Part shown: positions 33,429 through 40,605 of the stretch, in pieces
How positions within the stretch are numbered: the first letter of the stretch is position 1
How the letters are laid out: every line of letters starts with the position of its first letter
The notes under the pieces: model-generated
Databases searched by the model: none
What the model saw: the letters and a program-made list of their open reading frames with translations, nothing else
Told to the model about the DNA's origin: nothing
Position numbers and translations under genes: made by a program
NCBI RefSeq assembly: GCF_008704795.1
Contig: NZ_CP023690.1
Span: 4,474,501 to 4,538,500 of the forward strand
Direction: 5' to 3'
DNA: 64,000 bases
Origin: Streptomyces spectabilis
Lineage (GTDB): Bacteria > Actinomycetota > Actinomycetes > Streptomycetales > Streptomycetaceae

Positions 33429-33449
33429 GTCTTCGTCGCCAAGCGCTGA
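32757..33449 (+). CDS. dmdR1: DtxR/IdeR-family iron-dependent repressor DmdR1
   Basis: A 230-aa DtxR-type regulator: winged HTH (about 4-65; [48 protein letters not shown]), metal-binding/dimerisation domain ([39 protein letters not shown], containing the Cys-Glu-His ligands of primary and ancillary sites) and a C-terminal SH3-like FeoA domain. Length and sequence match DmdR1, the main Fe2+-dependent repressor of siderophore genes in Streptomyces. ATG 32757 follows GAGGGG. No TTAGGTTAGGCT-like iron box is visible upstream, so autoregulation is not evident. The gene lies inside the segment bounded by the long inverted repeat. Confidence 0.93.
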   Translation: [230 protein letters not shown]

Positions 33450-33712
33450 GACCGGCGCACCGGGCTCCGGCCCGCCTCGGCACGGGCGTCAACGGCCGTT
33501 ACCACAGCGGCGGTTGAGGCGAGTCCGAGACGTGTCGGAGCCCAAGATCCAGTGTGCCGAATCGCAGCGCCGGGACGATTTGCGTGCGACGCTGTCGCGA
33601 GAGGCATATGACCTGAGAGCTCTTGATCGCGCCGGTGCCGGGACTTGGCCGAGTGGCCGCCGGGTCCCGGCCGGACGGCCGGACCGCCCGGCCGGAGAGG
33701 GGACAGACGATG

Positions 33713-33976
33713 TGCCCGCCTGGTGGACGGGGGTACGCGGAGCGCGACCCCCGGGCAGCAGAGGGCCCCGGCACCTCGCGGCGCCGGGGCCTGTCCTCCC
33801 CTGTGCTGACCCGGAGCCCCGAGCTCCCAGGGTCATTCCCCTCGGACCGGTCTCCCCGAGCGGCCCGCCTCCCGATGAAGATCTCCCCTCGGCGACGGCG
33901 GTCAATCCTTGAGCATGGTCACCCGAACGAGGGGTGTTGGCGGCAAGACGGCCGCTCTCGAATGATAGTTCGATAG
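33713..33976 (+). CDS. Possible small Arg/Pro-rich protein, doubtful
   Basis: An ATG behind GAGGGGACAGACG opens an 87-codon frame beginning CPPGGRGYAERDPRAAEG and ending RQDGRSRMIVR. Codon bias is weaker than in neighbouring genes, and a strong hairpin (33764-33791) lies inside it. I recognise no family and rank it below the terminator interpretation. Confidence 0.15.
   Translation, partial: CPPGGRGYAERDPRAAEGPGTSRRRGLSSPVLTRSPELPGSFPSDRSPRAARLPMKISPRRRRSILEHGHPNEGCWRQDGRSRMIVR
33764..33791. terminator. GC-rich hairpin downstream of dmdR1
   Basis: GGCCCCGGC (33764-33772) pairs perfectly with GCCGGGGCC (33783-33791), loop of ten bases, 315 bp after the dmdR1 stop. Confidence 0.4.
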
Positions 33977-34043
33977 CGTGCCGGGGAGCGTGAGCTGAGA
34001 ACCCGAGCGGATCCAAGCGGAACCAAGGGGGGTGCCTGGGACC

Positions 34044-34910
34044 ATGGTGCGGCGCATCGACGTGACCGGCGCGGGCGGCGTGAGCCTCGCGGCCTGGGAG
34101 TACGCCGACCCTCCCAAGTCCAGGGAGGCCGAGCAGCCGCGGGGCGGAGTGCTGTTGCTGCACGGGCTCATGGGGCGGGCCTCGCACTGGGCGGGCACCG
34201 CCCGCTGGCTCGCCGAGCGGCACCGCGCGGTCGCCATCGACCAGCGCGGCCACGGGCGCAGCGAGAAGCCCGCCGACGGCCCCTACACCCGTGAGGCGTA
34301 CGTCGACGACGCCGAGGCCGCCCTGGAGCAGCTCGCCCTCTCCCCCGCCGTGCTCATCGGCCACTCCATGGGCGCCCTCACCGCCTGGCAGCTGGCCGCG
34401 CGCCGCCCCGACCTCGTCCGGGGCCTGATCATCTGCGACATGCGGGCCTCCGCGCTCGGGGCGGCCTCGCAGCGGGAGTGGGAGGCGTGGTTCAAGTCCT
34501 GGCCGGTGCCGTTCGCGACGCTCGCGGACGTGCGCAAGTGGTTCGGCGAGGACGATCCCTGGGTGGAGCGGCCCAACCCCTCGCGGGGTGCCTTCTTCGC
34601 CGAGGTCATGGCCGAGGGCCCGGACGGCTGGCGGCCCGTCTTCGACCCCGCGCAGATGCTCAAGTCCCGCGAGACGTGGGTGTACGACGCGCACTGGGAG
34701 GAGCTCGTCCAGGTCCAGTGCCCCGCTCTCGTCGTGCGCGGCCTCGACGGGGAGCTGGGGCGGGCGGAGGCCCAGGAGATGGTGCGGGTGCTGCCGCGAG
34801 GGGCCTATGCGGAGGTCTCCGACGCGGGGCACCTCGTGCACTACGACCGCCCCGAGGGCTGGCGCGAAGCCATCGAGCCCTTCCTGGACCGGGCCCTCGC
34901 CGAGGGCTAG
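34044..34910 (+). CDS. Alpha/beta hydrolase
   Basis: A 288-aa alpha/beta-hydrolase fold: oxyanion HGLMGRASHW (near 35), RGHGRSEKP (near 74), nucleophile elbow LIGHSMGALTAW with Ser at about 107, acid in the VVRGLDGELG strand, and general-base His in SDAGHLVHYDRPEGW. It could be an esterase, lipase-like or C-C hydrolase; the substrate is unknown. ATG 34044 lies 11 bases after a GGGGGG tract; GTG 34032 overlaps that tract and is less likely. It lies 3' of dmdR1 but is separated by 594 bp and a hairpin, so it is probably its own unit. Confidence 0.88.
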   Translation: MVRRIDVTGAGGVSLAAWEYADPPKSREAEQPRGGVLLLHGLMGRASHWAGTARWLAERHRAVAIDQRGHGRSEKPADGPYTREAYVDDAEAALEQLALSPAVLIGHSMGALTAWQLAARRPDLVRGLIICDMRASALGAASQREWEAWFKSWPVPFATLADVRKWFGEDDPWVERPNPSRGAFFAEVMAEGPDGWRPVFDPAQMLKSRETWVYDAHWEELVQVQCPALVVRGLDGELGRAEAQEMVRVLPRGAYAEVSDAGHLVHYDRPEGWREAIEPFLDRALAEG

Positions 34911-35000
34911 CCCCCCGGCTTCGCCAGGCGCGGCCCTGGCACGGAGCGCTCCCGCCGCTACCGCGGCGCTCTTTCCCACCCGCCCACCCGATTCACCCGA

Positions 35001-35319
35001 GCTTCGCCGGACTCGGCCCCGACGCGGAGCGCTGCGGCTGAGTGGACAGCTGCCGCCGCTACCGCGGCGGTCTCTCCCACCCGCCCGCCCGAATCTCCGG
35101 AGCTTCGCCGGACTCGGCCCCGACGCGGAGCGCTGCGGCTGAGTGGACAGCTGCCGCCGCTACCGCGGCGGTCTCTCCCACCCGCCCGCCCGAATCTCCC
35201 GAGCTTCGCCGGACTCGGCCCCGACGCGGAGCGCTGCGGCTGAGTGGACAGCTGCCGCCGCTACCGCGGCGGTCTTTCCCACCCGCCCGCCCGAATCTCC
35301 CGAGCTTCGCCGGACTCGG
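35001..35319. repeat. 101-bp tandem repeat array
   Basis: GCTTCGCCGGACTCGGCCC starts at 35001, 35102, 35203 and 35304, an exact 101-bp period. Each unit carries CCGCCGC-TACC-GCGGCGG (hairpin) and CCCACCCGCCCGCCC (complement of a G-quadruplex motif). A decayed half unit precedes it (34936-35000). The last unit merges into the right arm of the inverted repeat. Long apparent open frames here (Arg/Pro/Ser-rich, periodic) are products of the repeat, not genes. Confidence 0.85.
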
Positions 35320-35917
35320 CCCGGAGCGGAGCCCTGCGGATCCCCACCCCGGGGCGGGGGGCGGGTGGGCGGGACTACCCCGGCACCGCGCAGCCAGGCC
35401 CCGGCCCTGAGCCCTCGCGGGCGGCGGCCCCACGACCCCGTGCCCTCGGGCGGGAGCGGGTAGGCGGGGCTGCCCCGGCGGCTTGCAGCTGGGCCCTGCC
35501 GCTGAGGCCTCGCGGGCGGCAGCCCCACGATCCCGTGCCCTCGGGCGGGAGCGGGCGGGTGGGACCGTCCCGGCGGCTTGCAGCCAGGCCCCGGCCCTGA
35601 GCCCTCGCGGGTGGCGACCCCGCGCCCTCGGCCCGACGCCGAGCGCCCGCGCGTAGCGGCCCCGCAGCCGCGTCTCGGTACGGAGCCCTGCGGGTGGGCC
35701 CCATGCCCCCCGCTGTGGGCAATCGTCCCGCAGGGCGGGACGGGTGGGCACAGCCCCAGGCGCCGAGCAACCGTTGAGCAGGGGCCCGGACGTCGCAGAT
35801 GCCCAGGCCGGGCCCCGCGGTGGCGGCGCGGCTCCGTGGTGGAGGCCTACGGGGGCCCTGCCCAGGTGGGCGGGACCGCCCCGGCAGCGGGCACCGCGGC
35901 TCAGCGACCGCCCCGAC
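35217..35917. repeat. Right arm of long inverted repeat
   Basis: The reverse complement of 31165-31740, longer because of internal duplication: a roughly 95-bp segment beginning CACGACCCCGTGCCCTCGGG is repeated at 35431 and 35526. With the 101-bp array it accounts for nearly the entire 34911-35950 gene-free gap between the convergent hydrolase and pdxH genes. Confidence 0.75.
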
Positions 35918-35950
35918 GCCGGGCACCCGTTGAGCCGGGGCGGAGGGGGA

Positions 35951-36649
35951 TCAGGGGCTGAGGCGGTGCAAGGTCCAGGTGGAGGCTTCGCGGGTGTAGC
36001 GGAGGCGGTCGTGGAGGCGGTTGGTGCGGCCCTGCCAGAACTCGACCGTGTCGGGCAGGACCCGGAAGCCGCCCCAGTGCGGCGGCGCCGGAACCTGCTC
36101 GCCCTCGGGATAGCGCGCGGCCAACTCCGCGTACGCCGCGTCCAGTTCGTCACGCGAGGCGATCACCGAGGACTGCGCGCTGGCCCAGGCGCCGAGCTGG
36201 GAGCCGTGCGGGCGGCTGCGGAAGTAGCGGACGGTCTCCTCGCGCCCGGTCCGCTCCGCCGTGCCCGTCACGATCACCTGACGCCCCATCGGATGCCAGG
36301 GGAAGAGCAGCGACACGTGTGCGTTGCCCGCGATGTCCCGCGCCTTGCGGGACTCGTAGTTGGTGAAGAAGACGAAGCCGCGCTCGTCGACGCCCTTCAG
36401 GAGCACCGTGCGCGAGCTGGGCCGCCCCTCGCCGTCGACCGTGGACACGATCATCGCGTTCGGCTCGGCGAGCACCCCCGCCGGGTCCGCCGCCTCCGCG
36501 GCCGCCTGCTCGAACCAGCGCGCGAACTGCTGGAACGGCTCCTCGGGGAAGTCGGCCTCGGCGATGCCGTCGGTGCGGTACTGCGCACGCATGGCGGCCA
36601 GGTCGACGGCCGCTGCGGACTCGGAGGCGATGGCACGGGACTCGGTCAC
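35951..36649 (-). CDS. pdxH: Pyridoxamine 5'-phosphate oxidase
   Basis: A 232-aa FMN-dependent PNPOx: substrate/FMN segments [43 protein letters not shown] (about 64-107), [33 protein letters not shown], and the C-terminal [27 protein letters not shown]. It makes pyridoxal 5'-phosphate, the cofactor of SerC encoded later in the window. GTG 36649 is the only in-frame start that gives the usual N-terminus ([10 protein letters not shown]). It is divergent from the citrate synthase gene with about 280 bp between starts. Confidence 0.95.
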   Translation of the reverse strand: MTESRAIASESAAAVDLAAMRAQYRTDGIAEADFPEEPFQQFARWFEQAAAEAADPAGVLAEPNAMIVSTVDGEGRPSSRTVLLKGVDERGFVFFTNYESRKARDIAGNAHVSLLFPWHPMGRQVIVTGTAERTGREETVRYFRSRPHGSQLGAWASAQSSVIASRDELDAAYAELAARYPEGEQVPAPPHWGGFRVLPDTVEFWQGRTNRLHDRLRYTREASTWTLHRLSP

Positions 36650-36931
36650 GCGGTCATCTTGCCGTATACGAATGCCGGGGCGCGCAGCGGCAGTCGGCGG
36701 GCGCGCGGCCCCGGCGCGCCCCACCATGAGGTGATGTGTGGCACTGAGTGCCGCAGTCCATCGCGAAGGGTGGCACCAAGGGTTATCGTGCCGAAACCGT
36801 TTCGGTTGGGTGACCTCCGGCCGCGCGGGGCATCACCGGGTTACCCCAGAGCATCGCCAGATCACTGGTCGCACGCATCTGTCGCACAGAGCTGTCGTAC
36901 ACATCTCGTACCCATCATGAGGAGCCGCCTG

Positions 36932-38032
36932 ATGTCCGACTTCGTACCCGGACTTGAGGGAGTCGTCGCGTTCGAGACGGAGATCGCCGAACCGGACAAG
37001 GAGGGCGGTGCCCTGCGCTACCGGGGCGTCGACATCGAGGACCTGGTCGGCGGCGTCTCCTTCGGCAACGTGTGGGGCCTGCTCGTCGACGGCGCGTTCA
37101 ACCCGGGCCTGCCGCCCGCCGAGCCGTTCCCCATCCCCGTCCACTCCGGCGACATCCGCGTCGACGTGCAGTCCGCGCTCGCCATGCTCGCCCCCGTGTG
37201 GGGCCTGCGGCCGCTGCTCGACATCGACGAGGCGCAGGCCCGCGACGACCTCGCGCGGGCCGCCGTGATGGCCCTGTCGTACGTCGCCCAGTCCGCGCGC
37301 GGGCAGGGCCTGCCGATGGTGCCGCAGCGGGAGATCGACAAGGCGGAGACCGTCGTGGAGCGGTTCATGCGGCGCTGGCGCGGCGAGCCCGACCCGCGGC
37401 ACGTCCAGGCCGTCGACGCGTACTGGACGTCGGCCGCCGAGCACGGGATGAACGCGTCCACGTTCACCGCGCGGGTCATCGCCTCCACCGGCGCCGACGT
37501 CGCGGCCGCGCTCTCCGGGGCCGTCGGGGCCATGTCGGGGCCGCTGCACGGGGGCGCGCCCTCGCGGGTCCTGGGCATGATCGAGGAGATCGAGCGCACC
37601 GGGGACGCCGTGGCGTACGTGAAGCAGGCGCTCGACCGGGGCGAGCGGCTCATGGGCTTCGGGCACCGGGTCTACCGCGCCGAGGACCCGCGGGCGCGGG
37701 TGCTCCGGCGGACCGCGCGGGAGCTGGGCGCTCCGCGCTTCGAGGTGGCCGAGGCGCTGGAGAAGGCGGCGCTCGACGAGCTGCACGCGCGGCGGCCCGA
37801 CCGGGTGCTTGCCACGAACGTGGAGTTCTGGGCGGCGATCGTCCTCGACTTCGCCGAGGTGCCGGCGCACATGTTCACGTCCATGTTCACGTGTGCGCGG
37901 ACCGCCGGCTGGTCGGCGCACATCCTCGAGCAGAAGCGGACGGGGCGCCTGGTGCGGCCGTCCGCCCGCTACGTGGGGCCCGCGGCCCGCAGTCCGCGTG
38001 ACATCCCGGGGTACGCGGACATCTCGGGCTGA
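36932..38032 (+). CDS. Citrate synthase (second, CitA-like)
   Basis: A 366-aa citrate synthase family enzyme: YRGVDIEDLV, active-site histidines in SGPLHGGAP (about 205) and MGFGHRVYRAEDPRA (about 245), the aspartate region VEFWAAIVLDFAEVPAHMFTSMF, and C-terminal HILEQKRTGRLVRPSARYVGP. It is shorter than the main type-II Gram-negative enzyme and fits the actinobacterial citrate synthase 2 group; methylcitrate synthase activity is also possible. ATG 36932 is preceded by GAGGAG. It is a single gene, divergent from pdxH and convergent with the TetR gene (26 bp between stops). Confidence 0.92.
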   Translation: MSDFVPGLEGVVAFETEIAEPDKEGGALRYRGVDIEDLVGGVSFGNVWGLLVDGAFNPGLPPAEPFPIPVHSGDIRVDVQSALAMLAPVWGLRPLLDIDEAQARDDLARAAVMALSYVAQSARGQGLPMVPQREIDKAETVVERFMRRWRGEPDPRHVQAVDAYWTSAAEHGMNASTFTARVIASTGADVAAALSGAVGAMSGPLHGGAPSRVLGMIEEIERTGDAVAYVKQALDRGERLMGFGHRVYRAEDPRARVLRRTARELGAPRFEVAEALEKAALDELHARRPDRVLATNVEFWAAIVLDFAEVPAHMFTSMFTCARTAGWSAHILEQKRTGRLVRPSARYVGPAARSPRDIPGYADISG

Positions 38033-38058
38033 CCCTGGCGCCCAGCCCCGTGAGCGGG

Positions 38059-38664
38059 CTAACCCAACGCCCCCGCGACCAGGTGGCTCCACTGGTGGAC
38101 CACCCGGTCGCGGCGGTGGGCGTCGTCCGTGAGGAGGTTGGCGAGGCCCAGGCCGCGGGCCATGTCGAGGAGGCCCTGGACGGTCTCGCGGGCGCCGGGG
38201 CGGGACTCGTCGACGGCGAGGAGCTCGACGGCTATGCGATGGGTCTCGCGGCCGACGCGGGCCTCCAGCTCGGCGACGCGCGGCCCCAGTTGGGGCTCGT
38301 TGGAGGCGGCCACCCACAGCTGGAGGGCGGCGCGGAACAGCGGGCCGGTGTAGAGGTCGACCAGGGCGCGCACGACCGCGGCCCGGTCGGCGGCACCGGC
38401 GCCCTCGGGGAACAGGCCCCGCAGCGCCGCGGAGCGCTCCTCGGCGACGTACTCCACGGCGGCCGTGAAGAGGTCCTCGCGGGTCGGGAAGTGGTGCTGG
38501 GCCGCGCCCCGCGACACCCCGGCGCGCTCGGACACGACGGTGACCGTCGAGCCGGTCCAGCCGTGTTCGGCCAGACACGCCACGGCCGCCTCCAGGAGCC
38601 GCTGCCGGGTGGCCCGGCTGCGGTCCTGCTTGGGCGAACGGTCGGCCTCCGTCACAGCACCCAT
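38059..38664 (-). CDS. TetR-family regulator of the atu/liu-like operon
   Basis: A 201-aa TetR protein with N-terminal HTH (RQRLLEAAVACLAEHGWTGSTVTVVSERAGVSRGAAQHHFPTREDLF, about 20-66) and a ligand domain. Two starts are possible: ATG 38664, overlapping the upstream gene by 13 bp, or GTG 38655, forming a GTGA overlap with the enoyl-CoA hydratase stop as at the other junctions of this operon. It is the last gene of a seven-gene operon that starts at 46708, so it is probably the autoregulated repressor, binding near 46722-46787 and sensing a pathway acyl-CoA (inference). Confidence 0.9.
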   Translation of the reverse strand: MGAVTEADRSPKQDRSRATRQRLLEAAVACLAEHGWTGSTVTVVSERAGVSRGAAQHHFPTREDLFTAAVEYVAEERSAALRGLFPEGAGAADRAAVVRALVDLYTGPLFRAALQLWVAASNEPQLGPRVAELEARVGRETHRIAVELLAVDESRPGARETVQGLLDMARGLGLANLLTDDAHRRDRVVHQWSHLVAGALG

Positions 38665-39389
38665 GGGCGCTCCCGTCGTTCCAGGAACGCCGCCATGCCC
38701 TCCTGCGCCTCGGCCGAGCGGAACCGGCCCGCGGACAGGGCGATGACAGCGTCCGACTCCTCGTCGAATGCGCTGAGAACCTTAGCCGTGAGGAGTTTCT
38801 TCGTGTCGGCGAGTGCCCCGGGGGCCGCCTCGCGCAGCCCGTCCAGGACGGGCGCGAGGGCCCTGTCGACGTCGTCGTCGTACGCGGTGACCAGGCCGAT
38901 CCGGGCCGCCTCCGCCGACTCGAAGCGCTCGCCGGTGAGGAAGTAGCGGCCGGCGGCGCGCGCGTCGACACGGGCCAGGAGCGGTATCGAGATCACCGCG
39001 GCGACGACTCCGATGCGCACTTCGGTCAGGGCGAAGGAAGCGCCCTCACCGGCGACGGCGATGTCGCAGGCGGCCAGGAGGCCGAGGCCGCCCGCCCGCA
39101 CATGGCCGCGCACCCGCGCCACCACGGGCTTCGGCAGGGTCACGATCCGCCGCATCAGCGCCACGAAGGCCGCGGGGTCGGGCGGCTGCCGCAGGTCCGC
39201 GCCCGAGCAGAACGTCGAGCCCGTGTGCGTGAGCACCACGGCCCGTACGCCGTCGTCCGCCCCGGCCCGCTCCAGGGCGGCCGTCAGCTCGGCGACCAGG
39301 GCCGCGGAGAGCGCGTTGCGGTTGGCGGGCGAGTCGAGGGCGAGGGTCACGACGCCCCGTTCGGGCTTCGAGGCGGTCACCACGGTCAT
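38652..39389 (-). CDS. Enoyl-CoA hydratase family protein (LiuC/AtuE-like)
   Basis: A 245-aa crotonase-fold protein: LALDSPANRNALSAALVAEL, oxyanion segment TFCSGADLRQP (near 62), second oxyanion RVRGHVRAGGLGLLAACDIAVAG, and ASFALTEVRIGVVAAVISIPLL with a glutamate at the position of a catalytic Glu. ATG 39389 follows GGGAAG. It lies 40 bp after the acyl-CoA dehydrogenase. By analogy with liu/atu clusters it hydrates the carboxylated enoyl-CoA (methylglutaconyl- or isohexenylglutaconyl-CoA type), but the substrate is inferred only from neighbours. Confidence 0.9.
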   Translation of the reverse strand: MTVVTASKPERGVVTLALDSPANRNALSAALVAELTAALERAGADDGVRAVVLTHTGSTFCSGADLRQPPDPAAFVALMRRIVTLPKPVVARVRGHVRAGGLGLLAACDIAVAGEGASFALTEVRIGVVAAVISIPLLARVDARAAGRYFLTGERFESAEAARIGLVTAYDDDVDRALAPVLDGLREAAPGALADTKKLLTAKVLSAFDEESDAVIALSAGRFRSAEAQEGMAAFLERRERPWVL

Positions 39390-39429
39390 GGGCACTTCCC
39401 TTCCCACGGGGTGCGGGGGCGGCGGGACT

Positions 39430-40605
39430 TCAGTAGGACTTGGGCAGGCCCAGGGTCTGGTGCGAGACGTAGTTGAGGATCATCTCGCGACTCACCGGGG
39501 CGATCCGGGCCACCCGGGACGCGACGATCAGCGAGGCCAGGCCGAACTCGGCCGTCAGGCCGTTGCCGCCGAGCGTGTGCACGGCCTGGTCGACGGCCTT
39601 CACACAGGCGTCGGCGGCGGCGAGCTTCGCCATGTTCGCGGCCTCGCCCGCCGCCACGTCGTCCCCGGCGTCGTACAGGTGGGCGGCCTTGCGGGTCATC
39701 AGGCCCGCGAGTTCGAGGTCGACGTGGCACTGCGCGAGCGGGTGCGCGATCGCCTGGTGCGCGCCGATGGGGGCCTTCCACACGGTGCGGTCCTTCGCGT
39801 ACTCGACCGCGCGCGCGAGGGCGAAGCGGCCCATGCCGAGTGCGAACGCGGCCGTCATGATCCGCTCGGGGTTGAGGCCCGCGAAGAGCTGGAGGAGGCC
39901 CGCGTCCTCGTCGCCGACGAGCGCGTCGGCGGGCAGCCGCACGTCGTCGAGGACCAGCTCGAACTGCTTCTCCGCCGCCTTGAGTTCCATGGCGATGGGG
40001 CGCCGCCGGAAGCCCGGCGCGTCCCGGTCCACGATGAACAGGCACGGCTTCAGGCTGCCGGTGCGGGCGTCCTCCGTGCGGCCCACGATCAGCGTGGCGT
40101 CCGCGATGTCGACGCCCGATATGAACACCTTGCGGCCGGTCAGGAGCCAGTCGCCGGTGCCGGGGTCCTTGCGGGCGGTCGTGGTGATGCGGTGCGAGTT
40201 GGAGCCCGCGTCCGGCTCGGTGATGCCGAACGCCATGGTGCGGCTGCCGTCGGCGAGGCCCGGGAGCCAGGCGCGCTTCTGCGCGTCGGTGCCGAAGCGG
40301 GCGATCACCGTGCCGCAGATCGCCGGGGAGACCACCATCATGAGCAGCGGACAGCCCGCCGCACCCAACTCCTCCAGGACGAGGGAGAGTTCGGCGATGC
40401 CGCCGCCCCCGCCGCCGTACTCCTCCGGCAGGTTCACGCCCAGGTAGCCCAGCTTGGCGGCGTCCGCCCACAGCTCGTCGGGGTGGGCGCCCTCGCTCAC
40501 GACGCGGGTCAGGTAGTCGCGGCCGTAGCGGCGGCCGAGCGCGGCGACGGCGGCGCGCAGCGCGGCGTGTTCCTCGGATTCCAGGACTGTGCTCATGCCG
40601 GTCAT
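39430..40605 (-). CDS. Acyl-CoA dehydrogenase (LiuA/AtuD-like)
   Basis: A 391-aa complete acyl-CoA dehydrogenase: LPEEYGGGGGGIAELSLVLEELGAAGCPL, FGITEPDAGSNSHRITTTARKD (FAD/substrate loop), LTGRKVFISGVDIADATLIVGRTED, and the C-terminal TLGGNGLTAEFGLASLIVASRVARIAPVSREMILNYV. It resembles the citronellyl/isovaleryl-CoA dehydrogenase-like branch by operon context. ATG 40605 overlaps the biotin carboxylase stop (ATGA); an in-frame ATG at 40596 is an alternative. Within the operon it is the first oxidation step before carboxylation. Confidence 0.9.
   Translation of the reverse strand: MTGMSTVLESEEHAALRAAVAALGRRYGRDYLTRVVSEGAHPDELWADAAKLGYLGVNLPEEYGGGGGGIAELSLVLEELGAAGCPLLMMVVSPAICGTVIARFGTDAQKRAWLPGLADGSRTMAFGITEPDAGSNSHRITTTARKDPGTGDWLLTGRKVFISGVDIADATLIVGRTEDARTGSLKPCLFIVDRDAPGFRRRPIAMELKAAEKQFELVLDDVRLPADALVGDEDAGLLQLFAGLNPERIMTAAFALGMGRFALARAVEYAKDRTVWKAPIGAHQAIAHPLAQCHVDLELAGLMTRKAAHLYDAGDDVAAGEAANMAKLAAADACVKAVDQAVHTLGGNGLTAEFGLASLIVASRVARIAPVSREMILNYVSHQTLGLPKSY

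Larger units (their letters stand above)
33450..34043. other. Interval between dmdR1 and hydrolase
   Basis: About 600 bp with no confidently supported gene. It contains the hairpin at 33764-33791 and one doubtful small frame at 33713-33976. The hydrolase promoter probably lies in the less GC-rich stretch near 33940-34020. Confidence 0.4.

Noticed and set aside
34981..35463. Open frames with periodic Arg/Ser/Pro-rich translation in the 35-kb gap
   Set aside because: They repeat every 101 bp with the tandem array, lack start signals and are explained by the repeat.
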